Assembly: GCA_017654935.2 (NCBI GenBank) | Contig: CM065711.1 | Span: forward strand, 30,861,618 to 30,925,617 | DNA from: Phymorhynchus buccinoides | Taxonomy: Eukaryota > Mollusca > Gastropoda > Neogastropoda > Raphitomidae | Direction of reading: 5' to 3' | Length of the DNA: 64,000 nucleotides | In this document: in pieces, positions 11,933 through 20,496 of the stretch | Position numbering within the stretch: the stretch's first letter is position 1 | Layout: every line of letters starts with the position of its first letter | Program-made: the position numbers and the translations under genes | Notes under the pieces: generated by a model | What the model saw: only the letters and a program-made list of their open reading frames with translations | Database searches by the model: none | Told to the model about the DNA's origin: nothing

Positions 11933-12808
11933 GGGGCCATTTCCACAAGCATTTTCTACCGGTCTCAGAGCGGTTTGAAAGCGGTTCTGTGCATTTACAT
12001 TACACGTGAAACAGTTTGATCAAAAGCGCTCTCAGACCTGCTAGCGTCCAGCTAGGCCCGAGACTGGTTTTGGTCTGTTTGGATGCCAGACTTCTCTGGA
12101 ATGTGCCCCCTCCCTTACCGCTTCGCAGGCAATTTCTCAGAGCAGTGCAGTTTTTTCCCCCCCTTTTCTTTTATCTCACGAAAATGGACGACGAAGCTTC
12201 AAGAGGGTGTGTTTGGAGTTCTGACGAAACAAGTTTGTTGATTGATGTGTGGTCGGATGACCAAATACAAGTCGAATTGAATGGAGGGAAAAGAAACGTT
12301 TTAGTTTTTGCGCGCATTGCAAAAAAATTAAAAGAGGATCACGGCATTGACCGCACCAGCTTCCGATGTCGTAACAAAATCATGCGTGGTTGATGCTGAA
12401 AGTCTAGTGCCTGAATGTTGCACAGACAAGATGAAGCAAACAATGACAGAAACAATGAAATCAATCGCTTTCTTCTCTGTGCACTCTCATCAGTCAGAAA
12501 TCTCAATCTCTGAGCTCTTTGCCTTCTCCTCCTAGTCAAGCAGGAACAGAGTGAAACACTATGGAGCTCAAAATGATAAAATACCAGTTAGCTACTTTAA
12601 TGGCTTTAATATACCAGTAAGTAGTTAACTATATTTCTTATTCTAAGTTAAGTAGTTAACGGTTATTCAACGTCCGATTCCGCCAAAAGAAAAGTAAGGT
12701 AAACTGCTAAGTGGCTTCAGAAACTATCAATCACTTAACTGGGGTTTTTTAACACGAAATCCACATGATGTTACTGCAGATCAGCAATCTTTCCCATTTT
12801 ACACTGTG
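11933..12808 (+). mobile_element. DNA transposon with Myb/SANT-like ORF, copy A (cut by gap)
   Basis: Begins GGGGCCATTTCCACAAGC right after a TTA, the same junction as the complete copy in block B (46064-47575). Block C lacks the insert. It carries the Myb/SANT-like ORF (12184-12393) and the first AGTTAACT/ACTTAACT motifs, then runs into the 500-N gap. PIF/Harbinger affiliation is inferred from the Myb-like ORF and the end sequence; no transposase is visible. Confidence 0.6.
12184..12393 (+). CDS. Myb/SANT-like DNA-binding protein fragment, copy A
   Basis: Sixty-nine codons from an ATG in good context (AAAATGG). The protein shows the start of a Myb/SANT-like domain of the trihelix type: W-S-x-x-E-T-x-L-L-I-D-V-W near residues 11-23, a basic IAKKLKE helix, then an R-C-R-N-K-I start of the recognition helix at the end. 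The domain is cut short by TGA, so either an intron follows or the copy is broken. In PIF/Harbinger elements such a protein is the second ORF and helps deliver the transposase to DNA; here it lies alone. Block B (46325-46534) differs at three residues. Confidence 0.6.
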   Translation: MDDEASRGCVWSSDETSLLIDVWSDDQIQVELNGGKRNVLVFARIAKKLKEDHGIDRTSFRCRNKIMRG

Positions 12809-13308
12809 NNNNNNNNNNNNNNNNNNNNNNNNNNNNNNNNNNNNNNNNNNNNNNNNNNNNNNNNNNNNNNNNNNNNNNNNNNNNNNNNNNNNNNNNNNNN
12901 NNNNNNNNNNNNNNNNNNNNNNNNNNNNNNNNNNNNNNNNNNNNNNNNNNNNNNNNNNNNNNNNNNNNNNNNNNNNNNNNNNNNNNNNNNNNNNNNNNNN
13001 NNNNNNNNNNNNNNNNNNNNNNNNNNNNNNNNNNNNNNNNNNNNNNNNNNNNNNNNNNNNNNNNNNNNNNNNNNNNNNNNNNNNNNNNNNNNNNNNNNNN
13101 NNNNNNNNNNNNNNNNNNNNNNNNNNNNNNNNNNNNNNNNNNNNNNNNNNNNNNNNNNNNNNNNNNNNNNNNNNNNNNNNNNNNNNNNNNNNNNNNNNNN
13201 NNNNNNNNNNNNNNNNNNNNNNNNNNNNNNNNNNNNNNNNNNNNNNNNNNNNNNNNNNNNNNNNNNNNNNNNNNNNNNNNNNNNNNNNNNNNNNNNNNNN
13301 NNNNNNNN
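12809..13308. other. Assembly gap (500 N)
   Basis: Exactly 500 N, a conventional placeholder of unknown true length. It interrupts block A inside the Myb-bearing transposon. Sequence right of the gap does not match the corresponding part of block B. Confidence 1.
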
Positions 13309-14400
13309 TCTTACCACAGTACGGCGGCCGTCTGAGCAGAAGAGAGGACATCTCAACATTCTTGGACCCCTTCTGCCAGCACCGCCGCACGACAACGATA
13401 GCTTTTCCCAGCGTGACGTCACATTCCATGCGGCTGTCCAACGTTGGATCATCAATTCGTTGAGCTTGCTCCGAACCCAGGTCTCTGAGGAGGATCAGGA
13501 CCACTTTCTTCGAGGACTGTCTTCCACCTCTGCCTCCACCAACGACGTCTTTTCCTGTCACCTCTTCACGTCGTTGGATTTGATTCTCTCGTAAGCATAA
13601 ATAGGGCACTAAGGTTTTGTTTTTTTCATTTGTTTTTGCAGTTCGATGTTTTATTCGTCTGCATAGATGTTAGGGTTGTAGGACGTGCCACAAAAGTGGT
13701 ATCCCTGGGAGGACTGCGCTGGCCACCCGAGCCCTTGCACAGCAGCTCTCCCAGGTAGTAGGGACTAGGACTCTAGCTAGCTAGTTTTTCACTGATTTTT
13801 ACATTTACCTCTTTCCTCACTATCTTTTTTTTCGACTTTCAAGTCGTTCTTGCCGGTCTGTCAGAGCCCCCCACTCGTAGGCTTTTTGCCGGTGGGTACG
13901 GTCTTCATAGAATAGCTTCTGTAGGGTAGTTCCATCTTCTTTAGGTTGTTTTGTTTTTGCCAGCCTCCTAAATTGTTGGAGGAGCTTGTGTGCAAGCCTA
14001 ACAACTAAAATAGTTCAGAGTAAGTCTTTCTAAAAAACATAGGAATCTAGGTGCTTCTATCTTTAAAACAATCTACCCTTCCTCCTCAAAAGAGATAGAA
14101 ACAATGTAAAATGTAATAATATAAAGTATAAATTTGATAAAAGAAAGTAAAAATTGGATAAAATAAATTCTAACTTTCAAACTAAGCCTAAAGGCTAAGA
14201 AATAATACTATAAAAGATTTTATAAAAAAACACTTGTTTGATAAATTTTTTATAACATTTAAAATCCAAATTAATCTGACAAAAGTCTAGGCAATATTGA
14301 GCCCTTGGGAGTTCTATTGGCTTAGGGTACTATAAAACTAATAACTGAAATAGATATTTTTCTTATATCAAAGTTAATTAATAAACTGGACTAACTACGG
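13309..14400. other. Unassigned DNA upstream of the LINE, possibly its distal 5' region
   Basis: 13313-13594 is open on the plus strand without recognisable homology. 13680-13760 is GC-richer and 14040-14350 is very AT-rich. No gene can be supported. Part may belong to the 5' UTR of the LINE that follows, but no 5' boundary or target-site duplication could be identified. Confidence 0.35.
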
Positions 14401-14504
14401 TGGTGGCCATCTGCTTACTCCCGGAGCTTGTTATTAAGTGTGCCGGGAGTGATTTTTGGTCATAGCCGGGACAAGATTATGACACCAGTCAGCTAAACAA
14501 TTGT

Positions 14505-14565
14505 AAACATTTGATTGGTTCTCGCGGGGGCCGAAACATTTTGATTGGTTCCCGCGGGAAACAAA
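14505..14565 (+). promoter_or_regulatory. Candidate LINE promoter: two CCAAT boxes and an E2F-like palindrome
   Basis: GATTGGTT (inverted CCAAT) occurs at 14513-14520 and again at 14543-14550, each followed by a CGCGGG core. The second merges into the perfect 12-bp palindrome TTCCCGCGGGAA at 14549-14560, which contains an E2F-type TTCCCGC site in each orientation. This lies about 180-230 bases before the ORF1 start, where an internal LINE promoter would be expected. Confidence 0.4.
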
Positions 14566-14737
14566 ACAGGTAAAATGTAAAAACGTCTGGGTTTTTTTTC
14601 GATACGGCCACGGGGAGACTTTGGTTCCCTCCTGGTCTCTTCTGAAGGACACTAGGCTTGTCTTGTAATAAAATTAACTTAGATTAACTTAGATTATAGT
14701 GGTAAAATATAGTTGTAAATTAATATTAACAAGATTT

Positions 14738-16660
14738 ATGAATATGGCTAACTTTGAAGTACTGTCCAACTTTCTGGACACCAGCACTGAAGAAGAATCA
14801 ATTTTCACAGTAGGACCTGTGACAAAGATTACAAATGAAGTTTTAAAACAAACTTCAACAAGGAAATCAAAAAGAAAATCAAGGCATTCTGATGATGAAC
14901 CAAGTAGCCCTGAAACGACGGGTCCAAAAGACAAAAAAAACAAAGAAGATTTGGGGACAATGGAGGACACAGAAACTGATAGTCCCTTGTCTCCCACTAT
15001 TGAAATAGACACAAGCTCAACCCCGGAGATGACCTCTGAGGCTCCCCGGGGTGATAAGAAACGGGGTTCACCCAAGGCTCCCTCCTTGATAGAGGAGCCC
15101 ATTTCGATCTGGGGCCCCAAAGAACAAATTCAAAAGGATAAAGAGACAGATTCAGACTCTGATTCAGATGAGGGTGGGGACTTCGTCGAAGTTCGCCAAC
15201 AGCGAAGACGCCCCCCCCCTCGTCAACAGAACACAGTGCCACCCATTTTTTTGGAGTACCCAGTGATCCTGGAGGATCTGTGCACAGGCACGGCTACCTT
15301 CAGGGCACTGGGTCCCACAACAAATCTGAAAATTTTCCGAAACAACGTGGGGGACATCCTTAGCCAGAGGCCACTAAATGGAAACAGATGGCTGATTGGC
15401 TGTAAGTCAGCCTCTCAGCAATATAAACTATCAAAATTAACCTCCATTTCAGCCATAAATATCAAATGTACCGTTCCTGAGGCCACCACTGAGGGGGTAA
15501 TTAAGCCGATCCCCTTCGAAGAAGATCTCGAAGACCTCAAGACTTATATACCAAATGCCAAGTCTATTCAAAGATTAAACAACAGAGACGGCACAGAATC
15601 TCGTGCCATCAAAATTATCTTCACAAATCCAATACTGCCTGCATTGGTGAAGATCGATGCCCAGGAGTTCCCTGTGGCGCCATACGTGGCCCCGGTGCGA
15701 CGGTGCCGCAGGTGCGCCCGATACGGGCACGGTCCCAACCAATGCAGAGCGAAAGTGGAAATTTGCACCAGGTGCTCTGCCCCTGGACATTCAGCACAAT
15801 CGTGCAACCAAATTCATAAGTGTGTAAACTGTGGCGGCGGACATTCTGCCGCCTATCAAGGATGCCCTCAGTATCAGCTGAGACTGAGGGCCAACAAAAT
15901 CAGAGGAGAAGCTTTCTTGCCCTACAGTGAGGCCATCAGGAGGGCAAAAAACAACTTACAAATAGAGAAAGAACAAAAAGAAAAACTACCTAAAATAAAC
16001 ACCCCCACAGTGGACCCTAGCTGGAGAGTTCAGCCGATCCCACTTGGGGGGTCGGTTGACTCATACGCCAGTAGGGTCAAAAACAGCAAAATCATAATAA
16101 AGCCTAAAGATCAGCCTCTTCCGGCTCCCCTAGACCAGTCACAGGTGGAGGTTATGGAGGAGGCGGAGGTGATCACCTCTTCACCCACAACCCTGAAACG
16201 TAAAAAAAAGAAAAAAAGAAAAAAATCACACAGAAACACAGAACAAATTACTGAAGAACAAGTTGAAGAAATGATAACAAAACAACTGACAAAAATGACT
16301 GAGACCATAATGACTACTATAACTAAGCACATTGACAACACACTGACTAAACAAACTCATACAGCAACTTCTCAATTAGTTAATCTGAATATTCCTAAAG
16401 AAGACAACAAATCCATTAAAGAATCTTTCATAACACGTATTCTACGTAGTCTGGCACAAGCCAGAACTTCAAATCAGCCAAAGACCTTAATTGAGGATTT
16501 ATCCTCTTTAATCACAGATTCTGACGACCATCCCATAGATCCAAGAAATGCGATAAATATGATGCAACTGGCAGAGATTGCCTGTGGTGCCTCACCAGCA
16601 CCACAGACAACAAGACTTAGGTTAGGCTCGCAGAAAACAAAAACCAAAGTTCCTCCTTAA
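14738..16660 (+). CDS. LINE ORF1, Gag-like protein with CCHC zinc knuckles
   Basis: Nucleic-acid-binding ORF1 protein of a non-LTR retrotransposon, expected to coat the RNA in the ribonucleoprotein. I take ATG 14738 (14744 also possible, with better context); the frame extends 13 codons upstream without an ATG. About 640 aa: an acidic and Ser/Thr-rich N-terminus, a stretch compatible with an RRM-like fold (about 180-300), then consecutive Cys/His knuckles near 325-385 (CRRCARYGHGPNQC, CTRCSAPGHSAQSC, CVNCGGGHSAAYQGC), and a Lys-rich helical C-terminus with a run of basic residues near 490. The CxxC-x4-H-x4-C array ending in a GGxHSA block is typical of I/Jockey-group ORF1. It is uninterrupted and precedes ORF2 by 23 bases. 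Confidence 0.85.
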   Translation: MNMANFEVLSNFLDTSTEEESIFTVGPVTKITNEVLKQTSTRKSKRKSRHSDDEPSSPETTGPKDKKNKEDLGTMEDTETDSPLSPTIEIDTSSTPEMTSEAPRGDKKRGSPKAPSLIEEPISIWGPKEQIQKDKETDSDSDSDEGGDFVEVRQQRRRPPPRQQNTVPPIFLEYPVILEDLCTGTATFRALGPTTNLKIFRNNVGDILSQRPLNGNRWLIGCKSASQQYKLSKLTSISAINIKCTVPEATTEGVIKPIPFEEDLEDLKTYIPNAKSIQRLNNRDGTESRAIKIIFTNPILPALVKIDAQEFPVAPYVAPVRRCRRCARYGHGPNQCRAKVEICTRCSAPGHSAQSCNQIHKCVNCGGGHSAAYQGCPQYQLRLRANKIRGEAFLPYSEAIRRAKNNLQIEKEQKEKLPKINTPTVDPSWRVQPIPLGGSVDSYASRVKNSKIIIKPKDQPLPAPLDQSQVEVMEEAEVITSSPTTLKRKKKKKRKKSHRNTEQITEEQVEEMITKQLTKMTETIMTTITKHIDNTLTKQTHTATSQLVNLNIPKEDNKSIKESFITRILRSLAQARTSNQPKTLIEDLSSLITDSDDHPIDPRNAINMMQLAEIACGASPAPQTTRLRLGSQKTKTKVPP

Positions 16661-16683
16661 TTCCTATAATTGACTAGTTTTAA

Positions 16684-19600
16684 AATCCTCTTCCTTTCAC
16701 AACCCTACACGCAGCACTCAATGTACTACAGTGGAACTGTCGTGCCCTAAATACGACACAAGATTATCTGATACAATTTCTAGCTAATTCACAAATTTCT
16801 TATCAAATACTCTGTCTACAATCCACTCGTTTAACTTATGGAAAACTTCCCAACATTACTGGATATTATTATCCACCAACAGTTAGTAACAAAGTAGATA
16901 AGATCTCTACAGCCACCTACATTCATAAATCTCTAAATTACATTGAAGTTCCAACTCCAGAGGAGAACCTGATAGGTCTGCGTTACTCCACAATGATACA
17001 AACTAAAGTTAATAATGAATTTATCAACATTTTAAATATCTATTATCCCAAGGGATATTCAAAAGTGCCTACCTCCAACTGGCTTTCAAATCTGTCTGCA
17101 GATAGGTCCTGGCTGATTGTTGGTGATTTCAATGCTCACCACATCAGCTGGGAACCTTTCTGCACAAAAACATATTCTGATACTTCCCTTTACAACGAAA
17201 TCAACGATTCACAATTAATTCTACTAAATGATGGCTCTTCCACATATTATCCAGATGCCTCTACTCACTTTTATCCAAAAGCTATCGACCTCTCTTTAGC
17301 TAGTCCCAACTTATTGATAAACCATGAGTGGTATACTTTTTCGGACCCTCTTCACTCCGACCACAAACCTATTTCTATACAACTGAACTTAACAGTAAAC
17401 AACACCAATCCACCATCTGAACCTAAATTTAATTTCGAAAAAGCTAATTGGCCCTTATTCCAATCCTTGCTTTCTAAACATACAATTGAAGATCTAAATG
17501 ACTTAAATAGAGAAGTCTATTATGATAACATCAGAAAAAAGATCCTAACAGCTGCAAATTTAGCTATCCCTACAATAATTCCACCCTCAAAACCTCATAG
17601 TAAGCCTTGGTGGAACGAGGAAATCAAAAAAGCAATTAAAAACAAAAAACGTAAATATAATTTTTTCGACTTACATCCCACTAGACCAAACTTTGATGAA
17701 AAATTAAAAGCAGAAAAAGAATGCGACGATTTGATAAACGAAGCTAAACAAAATTATTTTAACAAAGAAGACATTATTGACTTTAAGGATCTAGGCAAGG
17801 CGTGGAAACGCTTAAAGAGGATCCAGAACAAAGGCTATAACATTAACACACGCGTCCTAGACGGTGACAAATTGACAACTACTGATTCAGATACTGCTGA
17901 TGTCCTGGCCAGCCGATTTGCCCAGGCGAGCCAAACAAAACATTTGCCTGTTTTTCAACGGGACAAACGAAAAGTTAATTATTGTTTTGAAAAGTCTAAT
18001 GACAATTCACATACCATCAATGCTCCCCTAAAGATTACCGAGCTTGCTGCCGCCATAAATATGATTAGGAAGACAAATAAAGCAACAGGAGATGATCCTA
18101 TCTCCTATACAATTATAAAGAAATTGCCCCCATCTTTTCTTAAAGTCTTGCACCACTTTTATTCCGGATGTTGGGATGAGGGCGAAATCCCAAATGCATG
18201 GAAGGAGGCACAGGTAGTTGGGATCCCTAAGCCTGGAAAACCGGCTAGGGACCCCGCAAGCTACCGCCCCATTTCCCTCACCCCACATCTGGGTAAAATT
18301 TACGAGCGTATCGTAAAATGCAGACTTGATTTCTACTTAGAAAAAAATAACGTTCTTCCCAAATTCCAGGCAGGTTTTCGAAAACATAGATGCTGCATGG
18401 AACAAGTTATAAGATTAACCTCCTATGTCAAAAAAGCCTTTGCAAGACGCAGGAAAGTCCTCGCCACCTTCTTTGATATCAAAGGGGCGTACGACTCCGT
18501 TTGGCATGGGAGGCTTCTAGATAAAGTCAGCAGTCTCGGTATTCACGGGAATATGTTTAATTTCATACAAAACTTCATAAATAACCGTGCTTTAAGAGTC
18601 AAAGTGGGGTCCTCCGTGTCAAAAATACATCGAATTGACATGGGGGTCCCCCAAGGCAGCATCATAGCCCCAACTCTTTTCAATATCATGATTCATGATA
18701 TTTCCAAATTAAAACTTAAAAATTGTCAAATTTCTATGTATGCTGACGACATAGCCATCTGGTCGTCAGCATTCACAAAAAGTTCAAAAGCTCTAGCTAT
18801 ATATCTACAAAACCATCAAACAAATACTAGTCTTATCATTGACTACTTACAGAAAAATGGATTCTCCTTGTCCCCGGACAAGTGCGAGTTCATGTGCTTT
18901 CGCCATAATTTAATCCAAAAAAACATCAATATCAACATTTTAGGTCAACCAAAATCAATGACAAATAAAGTCAAGTTTCTAGGGGTGATTCTCACTCCAC
19001 GTCTTAACTGGAGCCCACATATTGACCACCTTTGCCGAAAAGCTATAAAAGGCACCAACTTTATTCGAATCATTTCTTCCCAGATATGGGCTCAAAATTC
19101 TAAGTTTCTCGTTCTTTTAACACAAGCTCTAGTCCGCAGTCGCTTAACATATGGGATGGAAGCATTCCATAACATTACAGATAATCTAGTAAACAAACTA
19201 CAATCAATAGAGCTAAAAGCTCTAAAAGCTGCCCTTAACGTTCCAAAGTTTGCAAATAATAACATGATCTATGGAATAATAGGTTGGATTCCAATAAAAC
19301 ATCTTATGAAACTAAACACCTCCACTTTCCTCACAAGACTATATGCAACAAATCATTTTACTATAGAAAGCTTTAAAGAAGAATTTGAAGACCCTTTTTA
19401 TAACCATCCATCCTTTCAACAACAAAAACCAACTATTGCACAAAAAGTTTGCAACCCTCTAGACTATTCCCAGGAAATGCTCTCTATGGCGGGCCTGGAA
19501 ATAGATGATATTGAAACTCATCCAAAATTCCCTATCCCACATTGGGAATGGGAATCAGCACATTTTGATACTGTTTTACATCAAATGTACTCAAAATCAA

Positions 19601-20496
19601 ATCAGCCAAATTTACTTTCAGTTGCGGCCAAAGAAAAAGTTTCTGAAATTAAACATCAACTATTAATATACACAGACGGTTCTAAGATCTCCGATTCACA
19701 GATAGGGTGCGCTTTTACTATTCCAGCCCTCAAGATTACTAAATCCTTTCAATTAAATTCCAAAATCTCAATATTTAGCGCAGAACTCTGGGCAATTCTT
19801 GAGGCCTGCTTTTTTATAAACGAGTTTCCAAAATCATTGTATCAAGTGACAATCCTCACAGATTCCTTATCTTCGATACAAGCATTGCAAAATAATACAA
19901 AAAATAGAAGAAAAATTATACAAGAGATACAAAACCTTATTCATCAAATAAGAACTAAAGGTACTGATTTAACCATTATGTGGATTCCCTCCCATTTGGG
20001 ACTTACAGGGAATGACCTTGCTGATACAGCAGCCAAAAAGGCAGCTGAACACATTGAGGGTCAGCCTATAAATATTAAATTGTCTCTGTCAGAGATTAAA
20101 AACCATTTAAAACGTTGTGTGTACCGGAGGTGGGCGGAGGAATTGGATTCCTATTTAGAAGCCCAACTCCGGTACAGGAAATTTATCAGTGGTGGTCTTC
20201 ACCTGCCCGTTCCCCATAATATCCAAGGTAGAATCAACAGATTCTATACTAACTCGATTCGATGTAAATTCAGGAACACCCCATGTAAATGTGGACAAAT
20301 ATTTAGTCTGAAGCACATGTTTGACCCTTGTAGTCAGATAAAAAAGGAATTACAACCTGTTATAAACAAATGCAAACAAAACAATTTAATATATAATGAA
20401 AAGAACATCTTAAATAAACACCACAAATTAGGCTGGTCACCAATGGTTTGGCTCGCTGAGGCAATTGGCCAGGTGTCATTCAAACACCTTGTTTAA
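16684..20496 (+). CDS. LINE ORF2: APE-like endonuclease, reverse transcriptase, RNase H
   Basis: Open for 1270 codons from just after a TAA at 16681; the first ATG is only at 16993, inside the endonuclease domain. Endonuclease: QWNCRA (about 14-19), GDFNAHH (about 147) and SDH (about 224) are present, but the expected LQE is LQS (S47). Reverse transcriptase: IPKPGKPxxDPASYRPISL, QAGFRKHR, FFDIKGAYDSVW, GVPQGSIIAPTLFN and YADD (about 685-688). RNase H: YTDGS (D998), the AEL Glu (about 1035), TDS (about 1060) and HLGLTGNDLAD (about 1104-1114) give a complete catalytic set. A CxC...HMFDPC motif closes the protein. This places it in the RNase H-containing I/Jockey group. With both ORFs open, this is the best candidate for a recently active element in the window. 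Confidence 0.9.
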   Translation, partial: NPLPFTTLHAALNVLQWNCRALNTTQDYLIQFLANSQISYQILCLQSTRLTYGKLPNITGYYYPPTVSNKVDKISTATYIHKSLNYIEVPTPEENLIGLRYSTMIQTKVNNEFINILNIYYPKGYSKVPTSNWLSNLSADRSWLIVGDFNAHHISWEPFCTKTYSDTSLYNEINDSQLILLNDGSSTYYPDASTHFYPKAIDLSLASPNLLINHEWYTFSDPLHSDHKPISIQLNLTVNNTNPPSEPKFNFEKANWPLFQSLLSKHTIEDLNDLNREVYYDNIRKKILTAANLAIPTIIPPSKPHSKPWWNEEIKKAIKNKKRKYNFFDLHPTRPNFDEKLKAEKECDDLINEAKQNYFNKEDIIDFKDLGKAWKRLKRIQNKGYNINTRVLDGDKLTTTDSDTADVLASRFAQASQTKHLPVFQRDKRKVNYCFEKSNDNSHTINAPLKITELAAAINMIRKTNKATGDDPISYTIIKKLPPSFLKVLHHFYSGCWDEGEIPNAWKEAQVVGIPKPGKPARDPASYRPISLTPHLGKIYERIVKCRLDFYLEKNNVLPKFQAGFRKHRCCMEQVIRLTSYVKKAFARRRKVLATFFDIKGAYDSVWHGRLLDKVSSLGIHGNMFNFIQNFINNRALRVKVGSSVSKIHRIDMGVPQGSIIAPTLFNIMIHDISKLKLKNCQISMYADDIAIWSSAFTKSSKALAIYLQNHQTNTSLIIDYLQKNGFSLSPDKCEFMCFRHNLIQKNININILGQPKSMTNKVKFLGVILTPRLNWSPHIDHLCRKAIKGTNFIRIISSQIWAQNSKFLVLLTQALVRSRLTYGMEAFHNITDNLVNKLQSIELKALKAALNVPKFANNNMIYGIIGWIPIKHLMKLNTSTFLTRLYATNHFTIESFKEEFEDPFYNHPSFQQQKPTIAQKVCNPLDYSQEMLSMAGLEIDDIETHPKFPIPHWEWESAHFDTVLHQMYSKSNQPNLLSVAAKEKVSEIKHQLLIYTDGSKISDSQIGCAFTIPALKITKSFQLNSKISIFSAELWAILEACFFINEFPKSLYQVTILTDSLSSIQALQNNTKNRRKIIQEIQNLIHQIRTKGTDLTIMWIPSHLGLTGNDLADTAAKKAAEHIEGQPINIKLSLSEIKNHLKRCVYRRWAEELDSYLEAQLRYRKFISGGLHLPVPHNIQGRINRFYTNSIRCKFRNTPCKCGQIFSLKHMFDPCSQIKKELQPVINKCKQNNLIYNEKNILNKHHKLGWSPMVWLAEAIGQVSFKHLV

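Noticed and set aside
12749..13609. Frames of 200-290 codons across 12809-13308, and similarly across 51001-51500
   Set aside because: They are open only because N codons were not read as stops.
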